A stretch of DNA of 64,000 bases from Reyranella sp. (GTDB taxonomy: Bacteria; Pseudomonadota; Alphaproteobacteria; Reyranellales; Reyranellaceae). The stretch is taken from assembly GCF_017305915.1 (NCBI RefSeq), contig NZ_JAFKJN010000008.1, positions 124,001-188,000 of the forward strand, written 5' to 3'. Positions 16,287-24,105 of this stretch are shown piece by piece. The stretch's first letter is position 1; each line of letters begins with the position of its first letter. Position numbers and translations under genes: made by a program. The notes below the pieces were generated by a model. That model was not told where the DNA came from and ran no database searches. It saw nothing but the letters and a program-made list of their open reading frames with translations.

Positions 16287-17876
16287 CTACGTGCCCTTGA
16301 TCGTGATGTCCTCGTAGGGCGCCGTGTAGGGGAACAGCGGGATTCGGCCGAAGCCGGACTCGCCGACGCGCGGCCCGATGCCGTTGATGAAGGCAAGCTG
16401 CCAGATCGGCGCGTAGATCGTCCGCTCGACCATCAACTGCTGGATCTTGAAGAGAATGGCCTCGCGCCGCGGGCGATCCAGTTCGCCCGCCTGTTGCTGG
16501 TAGAGCTCGTCGATATCCGGGTAGCTGCCGTAGGAGAAGACGCCGCCCTTCACGAGGTGGGCCTCGATGCGCGTCGCGGCATTTCCGAAGGCGCCCGGGC
16601 CGGCCTGGATGATGTTCTTGTATTTCTTCTCGCTGAATTCCTTGATGAACGCGGCGCGCTCGATTGGCCGCAACTTGGCCCGGATGCCGACGGCGAGAAG
16701 GTTGTCGACCACGGCTTCGCCGATGTTGGAATACGAGGCGTCGCAATTGTAGTTGCCGGCATCGAAGCCGCCGCGCAGCCCCGCCTCGGCCAGGAGCCGC
16801 TTCGCCTTGTCGGGATCGAATTCCGGTGCCGGCGGCTGCCAGTAGAAATCGAAGCCTTTGGGGACGATCGCGTTTCCCGTCACTTCCGAGAAGCCGAGCG
16901 TGAGCGCCTCGTTGATGGTCTTGCGGTCGATCGCCAGGCTGGCGGCTCGTCGCACCCGCACGTCGTGCCACGGCGACTGGTCGTCCCACTGCTCGGGGAA
17001 GTAGAGGCAGAACGGCCCCTGCACCAGGGCCGGCTTGAGCGCCAAACCGGGTGTGCTCCGCAGTTTCTCGGCCAGTTCGCCGCGCACCGAATAGGCGATG
17101 TCGATCTCGCCGGCCTTCAGGGCGGCGAGCCGCGTGGTCTCGTCGGGGATCACCTTGAAGACGAGGCGCTTGACCGCCGGCTTCTTGCGCCAGTACCGCT
17201 CGGACGCCTCGAGGACGAGCTCCACGCCGGGCTTGAACGAGACGAACCTGTAGGGGCCGGCGCCGACCGGCGCCTTCTTGAAGCCGTCCGGGCCGACCTG
17301 TTCGGCATATCGCTTCGGCACGATCCAGCCCGCGCCGGTCGCCGTGGCATAGAAGGTCAGGAAATCCGGCCACGGCTTCTTCAACCGGAAGCGGACATGC
17401 CGGGCGTCGGGCGTCTCGACCTCGGCGACACGGGCTTGCAGCAGATCGTGCGCGACGCCGCGGTAGCGATCGAACGAGAACTTCACGTCGGCCGATGTCA
17501 CGGGGTCGCCGGTATGGAACGCCGCCCCTTCGCGAATCACGAAGTCATAGGTCCGTCCGTCGTCCGAGGCGGTGACCGACTCGGCGAGGCTCGGCGCCAG
17601 CGCCGTGCCGGGCATCGGCTTGACCATCGCGTCGTGCAGCGCATAGAGCACCAGGAACGGGGTGATGATGCCGGACGCTTCCGCGGGATCGAACCAGGCG
17701 GGTGCGAGGGAGACGTGGACGCCCCACGTCAACTGGTCGAGAGGAGAGGCGGCCGCTGCCGGCCGGGTGAGGCCCGTCATCAGGCCGAGGCCGCCTGCTG
17801 CGAGAAGCTCGCGCCGGCCGATCGTCGACCAGGCGTGCGCCGGACACGGTTCGCGACCTTTGGGGCCTGAACTCAT
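16287..17876 (-). CDS. ABC transporter solute-binding protein, peptide/opine family (SBP_bac_5)
   Basis: 529-aa periplasmic binding protein of the DppA/OppA type. The start is ATG 17876, preceded by GGGAGG; a start 57 nt upstream is also open. The leader has twin arginines before a hydrophobic core (IGRRELLAAGGLGLMTG) and ends near AAAAS, so Tat export is likely. Family features are LTWGVHVSLAPAWFDPAEAS, FHTGDPVTSADVKFSFDRY, APVGAGPYRFVSFKPG and VRRAASLAIDRKTINEALTL. No permease or ATPase gene is near, so it is an orphan that must use a transporter encoded elsewhere. The ligand is unknown: peptide, nickel chelate or oligosaccharide are all known in the family. Confidence 0.88.
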   Translation of the reverse strand: MSSGPKGREPCPAHAWSTIGRRELLAAGGLGLMTGLTRPAAAASPLDQLTWGVHVSLAPAWFDPAEASGIITPFLVLYALHDAMVKPMPGTALAPSLAESVTASDDGRTYDFVIREGAAFHTGDPVTSADVKFSFDRYRGVAHDLLQARVAEVETPDARHVRFRLKKPWPDFLTFYATATGAGWIVPKRYAEQVGPDGFKKAPVGAGPYRFVSFKPGVELVLEASERYWRKKPAVKRLVFKVIPDETTRLAALKAGEIDIAYSVRGELAEKLRSTPGLALKPALVQGPFCLYFPEQWDDQSPWHDVRVRRAASLAIDRKTINEALTLGFSEVTGNAIVPKGFDFYWQPPAPEFDPDKAKRLLAEAGLRGGFDAGNYNCDASYSNIGEAVVDNLLAVGIRAKLRPIERAAFIKEFSEKKYKNIIQAGPGAFGNAATRIEAHLVKGGVFSYGSYPDIDELYQQQAGELDRPRREAILFKIQQLMVERTIYAPIWQLAFINGIGPRVGESGFGRIPLFPYTAPYEDITIKGT

Positions 17877-18073
17877 TGCCGCCTCCCAGGATCCCGTTGT
17901 TCCTCGGGTATTGCTCCAACTGTAGACCGACACGGCGCAATTGTCGCGCGATCCCTTTCGGCGACGTTCTCCGGGGGTGAACCCGGAACATGTTCAACCA
18001 TGTAGGCGTAAATTGGCAGGCCGCTCCAGAGCCAAGGCGGAGTATCATACCAACCACTTGACGGGGTGGCGGG

Positions 18074-19189
18074 ATGAAGGGCCAGTGGATAGGGGACTAC
18101 CGTGGCGGCGCCGACGGTCGAATGATCGTCAACGTCGACGAACTACCAACGTGCTTCGAAGGAATGGCGTACCTGCATCCTCACAACGGCAGGTTTCCAC
18201 GCGCAGAGGCACACTTCACGACCGCGGGAAAGAATTCACCGTTCTCGTTTAGAACGACATGGCTTCAGCCGCTGCATCCCGACAATGGCAATCCGGTCGC
18301 GTGGGCGACTATCAAGGACCGATTTCCGGCCGATGTTGCCTTCTCCACATACGTCGATGTCAACGGCACCTTCACGAAAGACGAGCTGACCCTTAACTGG
18401 AAATCCGACGTGGGAGCGGACGGTAGCTGCGTCCTTCCCCGCTCGAAAGCGTCGGACGTGTCTTTCCTTCAAGCTGACCAGCCGACATGGGAAGAGTTCA
18501 AAGCGCAGGCGATCGAATTCGGCCGCAAGGGATACATCATGCGCGGCCAGAGCAAGGCGTGGCGTTTGCGGACTGCATTCCATCGAACAGGAAGGGCAAA
18601 CCTCGCTAAATTCCTTGGCCACGATATCCCAGCGTTGCACCAGCATTTGAGCGCTCGTACGAAGCACTACTTCCAGCTTACGGACCCGCTCCAAAATGCA
18701 GCGTTTCTCAGTCTGGCGCAGCACCATGGCTATCCCACGAACCTTTTGGACTGGACCAAGTCACCGTACGTGGCGGCCTTCTTCGCCTATCGCACCGTAA
18801 GCCGGTCGGACTTAGAAAAAGCCACCGAGGAGAGCCGAGTTCGCATTCACGTGTTCGACCTGCCTTCGTGGCGACGCTTAGTGCAGCAAGTGGCCGCTGT
18901 CGCCTCACCAATCATGCACGTGTCGCTCGTGGACGTGTTGGCGATCGAGAATGAACGTCTCATTCCTCAACAGGCCGTTGCTCTCATATCAAGTGTTGAT
19001 GACATCGAAAGCTATATACGCACGCATGAGGAGGCCGTCACGCGCACGTTCCTGAGAGCAATTGATCTGCCCATGCTCGATAGGGCCAAGGTCATGGAGG
19101 AGTTGCGTTTTATGGGAATCACGGCAGGGTCGCTCTTTCCGGGCCTTGACGGAGCTTGCGAAGAACTGAAGGAGCGGAACTTTCAATAA
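18074..19189 (+). CDS. FRG-domain protein with unassigned N-terminal domain
   Basis: 371-aa protein. Residues about 135-330 carry an FRG domain: YIMRGQSKAWRLRTAFHRTG (154-173) with the Arg-Gly that names the family, then AQHHGYPTNLLDWTKSP (215-231) followed by YVAAFFAY. FRG proteins are often found in defence islands and prophages and their activity is poorly defined. Residues 1-130 form a separate beta-rich-looking part (VNVDELPTCFEGMAYLHPHN) that I do not recognise. The gene has visibly lower GC and different codon use than its neighbours, which suggests acquisition. ATG 18074 is preceded by GGGGTGGCGGG. It stands alone, convergent with the AAA-ATPase operon. A defence or toxin-like role is possible but unproven. 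Confidence 0.8.
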   Translation: MKGQWIGDYRGGADGRMIVNVDELPTCFEGMAYLHPHNGRFPRAEAHFTTAGKNSPFSFRTTWLQPLHPDNGNPVAWATIKDRFPADVAFSTYVDVNGTFTKDELTLNWKSDVGADGSCVLPRSKASDVSFLQADQPTWEEFKAQAIEFGRKGYIMRGQSKAWRLRTAFHRTGRANLAKFLGHDIPALHQHLSARTKHYFQLTDPLQNAAFLSLAQHHGYPTNLLDWTKSPYVAAFFAYRTVSRSDLEKATEESRVRIHVFDLPSWRRLVQQVAAVASPIMHVSLVDVLAIENERLIPQQAVALISSVDDIESYIRTHEEAVTRTFLRAIDLPMLDRAKVMEELRFMGITAGSLFPGLDGACEELKERNFQ

Positions 19190-19312
19190 AAGTCTCGCTG
19201 AAGCGGAGCCAAGGTGCGCCAGAATCCGGATGAATTGCAAACTGCCTTCGATCTAGCATCCGCCGATCACAGGATCGTCAAGGCAATCACCTGAAGAGAA
19301 GGCGGCGTTATT

Positions 19313-19993
19313 CTACTCGAATGGGTCATAGTCCTCCTCAGCCTCTAGCGGATCGTACTCGTGGATGCACTCGTACAGCGGACGGCCGCGGCGTGCGTCC
19401 GCGTCGTCCCACGACGAGCGCCTGCTCCAGTGGGCCCGCTCCTCCCACCACTCCTTCGGCTTCGGCTCGGGTTTGGGCTCCGGCTCCGGCGCACGCTCTT
19501 GCTGGCGCTCCGGCGCGGCCTTGGTATCCGCTGGCGTAGCCCCCGATCCCGGCGCGTCGGGATTCTCCACCGGCGGGGGCCGCAGCTTCGCTTCCTCGGC
19601 GAGGCGCTCGGCGTCCTCCGCGGCGCGCACGGCCTTGTCCGCCGCCTCGCGCGCCTCGAACGCCGCCGTCCGGGCCGCTGCGTCGGCGGGATCGCGCGCG
19701 GCGCGTTCGGCCGCCGCCTTGGCGGCGCGTTCGGCCAGGATCGCTTCGTCGCGGGCGTCCTCCGCGTCGAATTGCTCGCGCGTCGTCGGCGGCTTCGGCG
19801 ACGACGGCGACTGGGCGGCCGCGCGGACCGCCGCGACGTGCTCCGCGTGCGTCATGCGCGTCATGCGCTCGATCTTCCAGTCGTTGATCTCCTTGTGGGT
19901 CCAGCCGGTGAAGTCCGGCTCCGGTTCCGGCGGCTGCTCCGGCCGCGCGTCCTGCTTCAACGCCTCCAGCATGCGCAAGGCCGCGCTTTTCAT
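19313..19993 (-). CDS. Ala/Glu-rich coiled-coil protein of the AAA operon
   Basis: 226-aa unrecognised protein. ATG 19993 overlaps the stop of the upstream gene in ATGA, so the genes are coupled. A short helical start (MKSAALRMLEALKQDARPEQ) leads to a Pro/Glu linker, then FTGWTHKEINDWKIERMTRM (28-47). A long Ala/Glu/Arg helix (about 80-150, with EAREAADKAVRAAEDAERLA) should form a coiled coil. A Pro/Glu/Lys tract follows, and a very acidic C-terminus ends in DPLEAEEDYDPFE. Last gene of the three-gene operon. It could be a structural or adaptor component; no enzymatic motif is visible. Confidence 0.75.
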   Translation of the reverse strand: MKSAALRMLEALKQDARPEQPPEPEPDFTGWTHKEINDWKIERMTRMTHAEHVAAVRAAAQSPSSPKPPTTREQFDAEDARDEAILAERAAKAAAERAARDPADAAARTAAFEAREAADKAVRAAEDAERLAEEAKLRPPPVENPDAPGSGATPADTKAAPERQQERAPEPEPKPEPKPKEWWEERAHWSRRSSWDDADARRGRPLYECIHEYDPLEAEEDYDPFE

Positions 19994-20433
19994 GGCTTGC
20001 CTCCGCCGGGCTTGCGCCTCTCCGCATAGAGCTCCTCGACCTTCCGCTCGATCTCGAACGTCTCGACCGCGCGCCGGCGGTATTCCAGCATGGTCGAGAA
20101 ATCGAGCGCCTGGCGCGTCGTCATCTCGCCCGCGGCAGCCGTCGCGATCACCGCGGCATGCGCCTCGGCAAGGCTCGCCGCCCCGGTAACCGGCGGCAGG
20201 TCGATCCGCACCGCCTGTTGCGGCCAGCGCCACGTCTTGCGCGCCACCTCGGCCGCCCTCGTGTCGCCGTTCTTCGCCTTGGCGACCATCACGCGGCCGA
20301 TCTCGGCCATGTCGGCCGCGTCGACCGGCTCGCCGGCCGGTTTTACGCGCACGGTTTCGATTGGCGCCGTGTCACGCCCCGTCTCTTGGGGCGCGGCGCC
20401 GGTGTCCTTGGGGGTGTCCTTGGGATCGCTCAT
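19990..20433 (-). CDS. Small hypothetical protein, middle gene of the AAA operon
   Basis: 147-aa protein with a disordered, Thr/Pro-rich start (MSDPKDTPKDTGAAPQETG). A conserved-looking core includes KTWRWPQQAVRIDLPPVTG (near 67-85) and AAGEMTTRQALDFSTMLEYR (near 100-119), then a charged helix (TFEIERKVEELYAERRK). The pattern of IDLPPV followed by an Ala-rich helix, GE-T-xx-A and a final ExR helix resembles the C-terminal part of small proteins found in alphaproteobacterial mobile regions (DUF5681-like); that is from memory and unverified. ATG 20433 has AGGGGAG upstream and begins 3 nt after the AAA gene stop. Its stop overlaps the next gene. Confidence 0.75.
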   Translation of the reverse strand: MSDPKDTPKDTGAAPQETGRDTAPIETVRVKPAGEPVDAADMAEIGRVMVAKAKNGDTRAAEVARKTWRWPQQAVRIDLPPVTGAASLAEAHAAVIATAAAGEMTTRQALDFSTMLEYRRRAVETFEIERKVEELYAERRKPGGGKP

Positions 20434-20436
20434 CGT

Positions 20437-21357
20437 TCAGTCTCCCCTTGTCTCGTGAGAGGGCGTCGGTTGCGGGTCGAGGCGGCCGAGCCGGCGCGCG
20501 CGGTCGCGCAGCTCGTAGGCGACGGTGCGCGAGACGCCCAGCTCCTCGCCGATGCGCGGCACGCTCAGGCCCCGATCGAGCAGCGCCACGACGCGCGTGA
20601 GCCGCGGGTCGTCGTCGGCCGTCGCCCACTGCCAGCGGATCAGGCCGTCGCGCTCGTGCAGCCGGGCCTCGATCGGCTCGATCGACGCGCCGTGCAGGCT
20701 GCGTGCCTTCTCGAAATGGATCTGGAAGCGTGTGCCGTCGGCGGGCCGCCAGCCCGGCGGCCGGCGCATTCCCATCACCAGGTCGAGCATGTCCTCGCGC
20801 CGGCTGCTGCCGCGCTGCAGGCCCTTCTTGTTGGCGTGGTGCACCATCAGCACGGCGAGTCCGACCCGCCGCAGCGCCATCAGGAAGCGCTGCAGCTCCG
20901 ACCAGCGGTCCGGATCGCCGGTCCTCAAGCCCGCGAGGCTGGCGAGATTGTCGAGCACCACCAGCTCGGGATCGCCCCACGCCTCCATCAGCCGGCCCTG
21001 GCTGCGCGGATCGGCGAGGTCCAGCAAGGGCCCGCGGTTGAGGTCGGCCAGCATGAACTCGAGCGTCGGCGGCGGCGGGCCGAACGCGGCGAGGCGGGCG
21101 CGGATGTCGACCGCCGCCATCTCGCCGTCGAGATAGAGCACGCGGTGCGGCCGCGGGCTCGTCCAGCCGAGGAAGCTCTCGCCCGCCGCCGCGGCGCGGG
21201 CGATGCCCAGCGCCACGAAGGTCTTGCCGAGGCCGCGCGGCCCGTAGAGCAGGGCGATGCTCTTGGTCGCGAGGATCGGATCGAGGATCGCCGCACGCTC
21301 CGGCAGCTCGGCCGCCAGCAGCGCGGGCGCGGTGAGTCGAACCCAGTCGTCCATCAT
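20437..21357 (-). CDS. RepA-like AAA ATPase with C-terminal helix-turn-helix
   Basis: About 306-aa RecA-fold ATPase of the RepA/AAA_25 type. Counting from the longest possible start, GPRGLGKT (46-53) is Walker A, YLDGEM (82-87) carries the catalytic Glu, LVVLDN (139-144) is Walker B, and VLMVHHANKKG (176-186) followed by GSSRREDMLDLVM (190-202) is the motif region of hexameric RepA helicases. The C-terminus contains a helix-turn-helix (LSVPRIGEELGVSRTVAYEL) for DNA binding. I start it at ATG 21357 (or the adjacent ATG 21354) because the next ATG upstream, 21378, lies inside the promoter spacer; no ribosome-binding site is present, so translation is probably leaderless. It heads a three-gene operon. 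Plasmid-type helicase, phage-satellite ATPase and regulator are all possible. Confidence 0.83.
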   Translation of the reverse strand: MMDDWVRLTAPALLAAELPERAAILDPILATKSIALLYGPRGLGKTFVALGIARAAAAGESFLGWTSPRPHRVLYLDGEMAAVDIRARLAAFGPPPPTLEFMLADLNRGPLLDLADPRSQGRLMEAWGDPELVVLDNLASLAGLRTGDPDRWSELQRFLMALRRVGLAVLMVHHANKKGLQRGSSRREDMLDLVMGMRRPPGWRPADGTRFQIHFEKARSLHGASIEPIEARLHERDGLIRWQWATADDDPRLTRVVALLDRGLSVPRIGEELGVSRTVAYELRDRARRLGRLDPQPTPSHETRGD

Positions 21358-21363
21358 ATGTGG

Positions 21364-21398
21364 AATATAGTTAATCAATAGAATACGTCAAGGTTGAC
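21364..21398 (-). promoter_or_regulatory. Sigma70-type promoter and overlapping operator for the AAA operon
   Basis: On the minus strand, TTGACG (21391-21386), a 16-nt spacer and TATATT (21369-21364) match housekeeping -35 and -10 boxes well. The ATG at 21357 is 6 nt after the -10 box, so the transcript should begin at or next to the start codon. The inverted repeat GTCAA-GG-TTGAC (21387-21398) covers the -35 box and is a natural operator, perhaps for the HTH domain of the ATPase itself. Confidence 0.65.
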
Positions 21399-21411
21399 AA
21401 TTTGCACTGCC

Positions 21412-21535
21412 GCGTCCGGCGCGTCCGCCGGCGTCCGGCCCGGGGGGTGGGGCCGGATTCCCGGATTCGAGGCCAAAAGCCTTATGGATTGGGCATCGGA
21501 CGCGTCCGGGAATCCGCCGGATCGGGGCCGGACGC
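21412..21535. repeat. Iteron-like cluster of GCGTCCGG
   Basis: GCGTCCGG occurs at 21412-21419, 21431-21438 and 21502-21509, with GCGTCCGC at 21421-21428 and the inverted form CCGGACGC at 21528-21535. The copy at 21502 lies in the palindrome CGGACGCGTCCG (21497-21508). Spacing of the first three is 9-10 nt, about one helical turn. The location directly upstream of a RepA-like ATPase promoter suggests protein-binding sites, such as an operator array or replication origin. GC-rich sequence makes chance repeats more likely, so confidence is moderate. Confidence 0.5.
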
Positions 21536-21617
21536 GGGCCGGAATGCCCGGGCGAGAATTTTTAGTTGGGACCGCCCGGTAAATCTCCGCGAAGGAGCGT
21601 CCGTCGCGGCAGGGAGG

Positions 21618-21719
21618 TCAGGACGTGACCCCGGTGAAGGCCATGAGCAGCAGGACGATCGCCAATCCGATCGCCATCAGCGTGCCGACAGTGACTGCCA
21701 GTTCGGAATAGCCGTACAT
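21618..21719 (-). CDS. 33-residue single-pass membrane peptide
   Basis: Short frame starting at ATG 21719, with GGGGGA 4 nt upstream, and ending at TGA 21618. The product is MYGYSELAVTVGTL followed by a hydrophobic helix (MAIGLAIVLLLMAFTG) and VTS. One transmembrane segment fills most of the peptide. It stands in the region between the AAA operon promoter and the proline-rich exported protein. An in-frame ATG 12 nt upstream is possible. A real small membrane protein is plausible but rests only on the start signal and hydrophobicity. Confidence 0.45.
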   Translation of the reverse strand: MYGYSELAVTVGTLMAIGLAIVLLLMAFTGVTS

Positions 21720-21952
21720 CGATTCCCCCATCGATCAAGCATCCGCTGTCCGTCCCATACCACTCGGCCGGTGTCGCCGACATGAAATCAGTGTTGCGCG
21801 TGCTACGCCGCCCGCTTGCCTCCGCGAGGGCTCTACGCACGCGCGCGATGCAGAGAGGATGCGACCGGCGCGGCAGCGCGGCGAGGGACGGCCGTCGTTT
21901 GCCGACGCTGCCGGGTCCCCTGTAGGATGCCCGGCGCACGGGAGGAGTGGGC

Positions 21953-22225
21953 ATGTTCTACAGGCTGCTGCGGCGGAGCGGGATGGCGGTGCTCGTCGCG
22001 CTGATGGCCTTCGAGGCCGGCGCACAGATCAGCGGCAGTCCCCCCATGTCGCCGCCGCCAGTTCAGGGTATCGGGTCGGGCGGGGGCGCGGCGCCTCCGG
22101 CCTCGGGGACTCCGTCCCCGGGGGCGCCGTCCGTGACCCCCATCGGGATCCCGAGGGAGGTCGTGCCGGCCACGCCGACCAAGGAAACGCCCGCGCCCGA
22201 GTCGGACAAGGCGAAGACGCGCTAG
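21953..22225 (+). CDS. Small proline-rich exported protein
   Basis: 90-aa hypothetical starting at ATG 21953, preceded by GGGAGGAG. A signal peptide (MFYRLLRRSGMAVLVALMAF to AGAQ) is followed by a low-complexity Pro/Gly/Ser tail with no cysteines (SPPMSPPPVQGIGSGGGAAP and so on). It is probably periplasmic and unstructured. The stop codon TAG lies in a palindromic CTAG shared with the stop of the convergent gene. Confidence 0.6.
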   Translation: MFYRLLRRSGMAVLVALMAFEAGAQISGSPPMSPPPVQGIGSGGGAAPPASGTPSPGAPSVTPIGIPREVVPATPTKETPAPESDKAKTR

Positions 22226-23190
22226 CTTCGCGCGGCGTCGGCGCGCCGGCGCAGGATCCACGCCACGCCGGCGCCGGGCAGCATCCAGGATTCGCACTTC
22301 GCCCGGAGATAGCCGGGCCTGGTCGTGAGGTGGAGCTGCTCGTCGTTGACCACCATCGTCTTGTGCTGCAGGTCGTAGTCCTTGGGGTAGGCGACGGTGA
22401 TGTCGAAGTTCTTGGTCGGATGCGCCATCGTCCAGTATTGCAGGCGCTCGCGCTTCATGGCGTAGCGGGCGTCGAGCGCCACGATCAGCCCGTCGACCGC
22501 CTTGTAGGCCTCGAGCGAGATGCCCTGCTTCAGGGCGTCGCGGTCGGCCGGCGTCTTCGCCGTGTCGGCGAGCTCGACGACCTGCGAGGCCTTGGCATGG
22601 TTCTCGGGATACTTGACGCAGAGGCTGACCGAGATCACCTCCTCGACGTCGCGTTCCTCCAGCCACCAGCGGACCTGCGGCTGGATCGCATCGCCCGCGA
22701 TGCGGCAGCGATAGCTGGTCCTGACATTGACGTTCCAGAGGTCGCCGGCGCCTTCCTCGAGGAAGACCTCGGTGGTCACGTCCTCGCGGAACGGCTCGGC
22801 GATGAACTTGTGCAGGTGGACGTGGAAGTAGTTGAGGAACGAGCCCTCGCGGTCGATGTTGGGGTCCTTGAAAAAGGCCTTCATCACGCCGACCTGCAGC
22901 GCGCTCAGCCGCTCCTTGTCGAGGTTGGTGAGGAACGTCTGCTCGATCACGATGTCCTGCAGGCGGCGCTCGAAGTAGTTGCGCCAGTCCTTGGTCTCGA
23001 TCAGCACGTTGATGATGCCGAGCGCGATGAAGGCGATGCCCAGGGTCTCGGACAGGAACACGACGGCATGGGCGATGCTGCCGCGCTCGGTGTGGAAGAC
23101 ATGGGCGACCAGCGCCAGCACGATGCCGCCGAGGACGAAGGCCGTGCCGTACATGTAGCCGAGCGCCCGCTCTTTCCTGTCCGCGTCCAT
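22222..23190 (-). CDS. Membrane-anchored hypothetical protein
   Basis: 322-aa protein. ATG 23190 has GGGGGCG upstream; the frame stays open beyond it, but that part belongs to another gene. Two N-terminal transmembrane helices (about 10-32 and 42-64, VVFLSETLGIAFIALGIINV) are followed by a large soluble domain: DIVIEQTFLTNLDKERLSAL, FHVHLHKFIAEPFREDVT, YRCRIAGDAIQPQVRWWLEE and FDITVAYPKDYDLQHKTMVV. The soluble part probably sits in the cytoplasm and has no motif I recognise. A C-terminal WMLPGAGVAWILRRR stretch is hydrophobic then basic. It is 95 bp downstream of the GNAT gene and possibly cotranscribed. Confidence 0.75.
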   Translation of the reverse strand: MDADRKERALGYMYGTAFVLGGIVLALVAHVFHTERGSIAHAVVFLSETLGIAFIALGIINVLIETKDWRNYFERRLQDIVIEQTFLTNLDKERLSALQVGVMKAFFKDPNIDREGSFLNYFHVHLHKFIAEPFREDVTTEVFLEEGAGDLWNVNVRTSYRCRIAGDAIQPQVRWWLEERDVEEVISVSLCVKYPENHAKASQVVELADTAKTPADRDALKQGISLEAYKAVDGLIVALDARYAMKRERLQYWTMAHPTKNFDITVAYPKDYDLQHKTMVVNDEQLHLTTRPGYLRAKCESWMLPGAGVAWILRRRADAARS

Positions 23191-23285
23191 TGTCGCCCCC
23201 GCCCGTCGCCGATCCGCCGGCGATGCGGCCAGAGTATCTCCGGCGGTCGCCGGCCGCCACGGCGGTTCGCCCGGTGCGGCCTGGA

Positions 23286-24080
23286 TCAGCAGCCGTGAGC
23301 CCAGTGCGTGAGGGTGACGAACGGCCGGAGCCCGACCGAGCGCGCCAGCGCGATCGAGGCGGTGTTGTCCTCCTCGACCTGGTAGCGCGGCATCAGCCCG
23401 CGTTCGCCGAGCTCGGCCAGCGCGGTGCGCACGACGCGCGCCGCCAGGCCCTGCCGCAGGTGCCCGGGATCGGTGACGACGCCGCCCACCTCCCACACCG
23501 GCCCGTAATTCTCGAAGGCGAAGCAGACCGCGAGCGGCCGGTCGTTGTGCTCCAGCACGCAGGCGAAGGCGCGGCCGTCGCCCAGCATCGGCTCGAGCCA
23601 TTCGCGGTCGTGGCCCTGCGTCGCGAACAGCGCGAACGCCCGGTCGCCCGGCGCGCGCGTGAAGTGGACGCCGCGGTCTGGCTCGATGAGGTCCGGCTCG
23701 ACACGCTCCGACGCCGTGAACGAGACGAACGCGGTGCGCCGCTCGAGCGCGAACTGGCGGGCGACTGCGGCGCGGTCGGCCTCGCTCGCGAGCTTGAAGA
23801 CCACGCGCGCGCTGGCCGGCACATGCGCGAGCAGCCGGGCGGTGAGCGCCGGATGGTCGCTCGCGATGAAGGCCGCGATCCTGGCCTTCGGATAGGTCTG
23901 CCGGTCCCACGGGCTGGCCGCGGCGTCGAGCATGACCAGCGTGGCGCTGCCCTCGGCGCCGGTCACGCGATGGGCGGCGACATGCTCGGGCCAGGCCAGC
24001 AGCTGCTTCAGCAGCACGATGTGGCGCAGCGGCTCGCGGGCCAGCGCAGCGATCAGGTCATGGTGGGAGGGTTGCGGCAT
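23286..24080 (-). CDS. GNAT-family N-acetyltransferase
   Basis: 264-aa acetyl-CoA-dependent acetyltransferase. The C-terminal half has the GNAT core: VWEVGGVVTDPGHLRQGLAA (near 200-219) with the acetyl-CoA-binding R/Q-x-x-G-x-A loop, and the beta5/alpha4 segment EEDNTASIALARSVGLRPF. The N-terminal half (1-120) is a divergent GNAT-like lobe often seen in two-domain members. The acceptor substrate is unknown. It lies 25 nt downstream of the GT39-type gene on the same strand, so probably in one operon with the membrane proteins upstream. Confidence 0.85.
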   Translation of the reverse strand: MPQPSHHDLIAALAREPLRHIVLLKQLLAWPEHVAAHRVTGAEGSATLVMLDAAASPWDRQTYPKARIAAFIASDHPALTARLLAHVPASARVVFKLASEADRAAVARQFALERRTAFVSFTASERVEPDLIEPDRGVHFTRAPGDRAFALFATQGHDREWLEPMLGDGRAFACVLEHNDRPLAVCFAFENYGPVWEVGGVVTDPGHLRQGLAARVVRTALAELGERGLMPRYQVEEDNTASIALARSVGLRPFVTLTHWAHGC

Positions 24081-24105
24081 CGGGGCGATCCTACCCCGAT
24101 CGGGC

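Noticed and set aside
19313..21357. Prophage
   Set aside because: No capsid, terminase, portal, lysis or integrase gene is present; only an ATPase and two small proteins.
21412..21535. CRISPR array
   Set aside because: Repeats are 8 nt, with irregular spacing and mixed orientation, and there are no cas genes.
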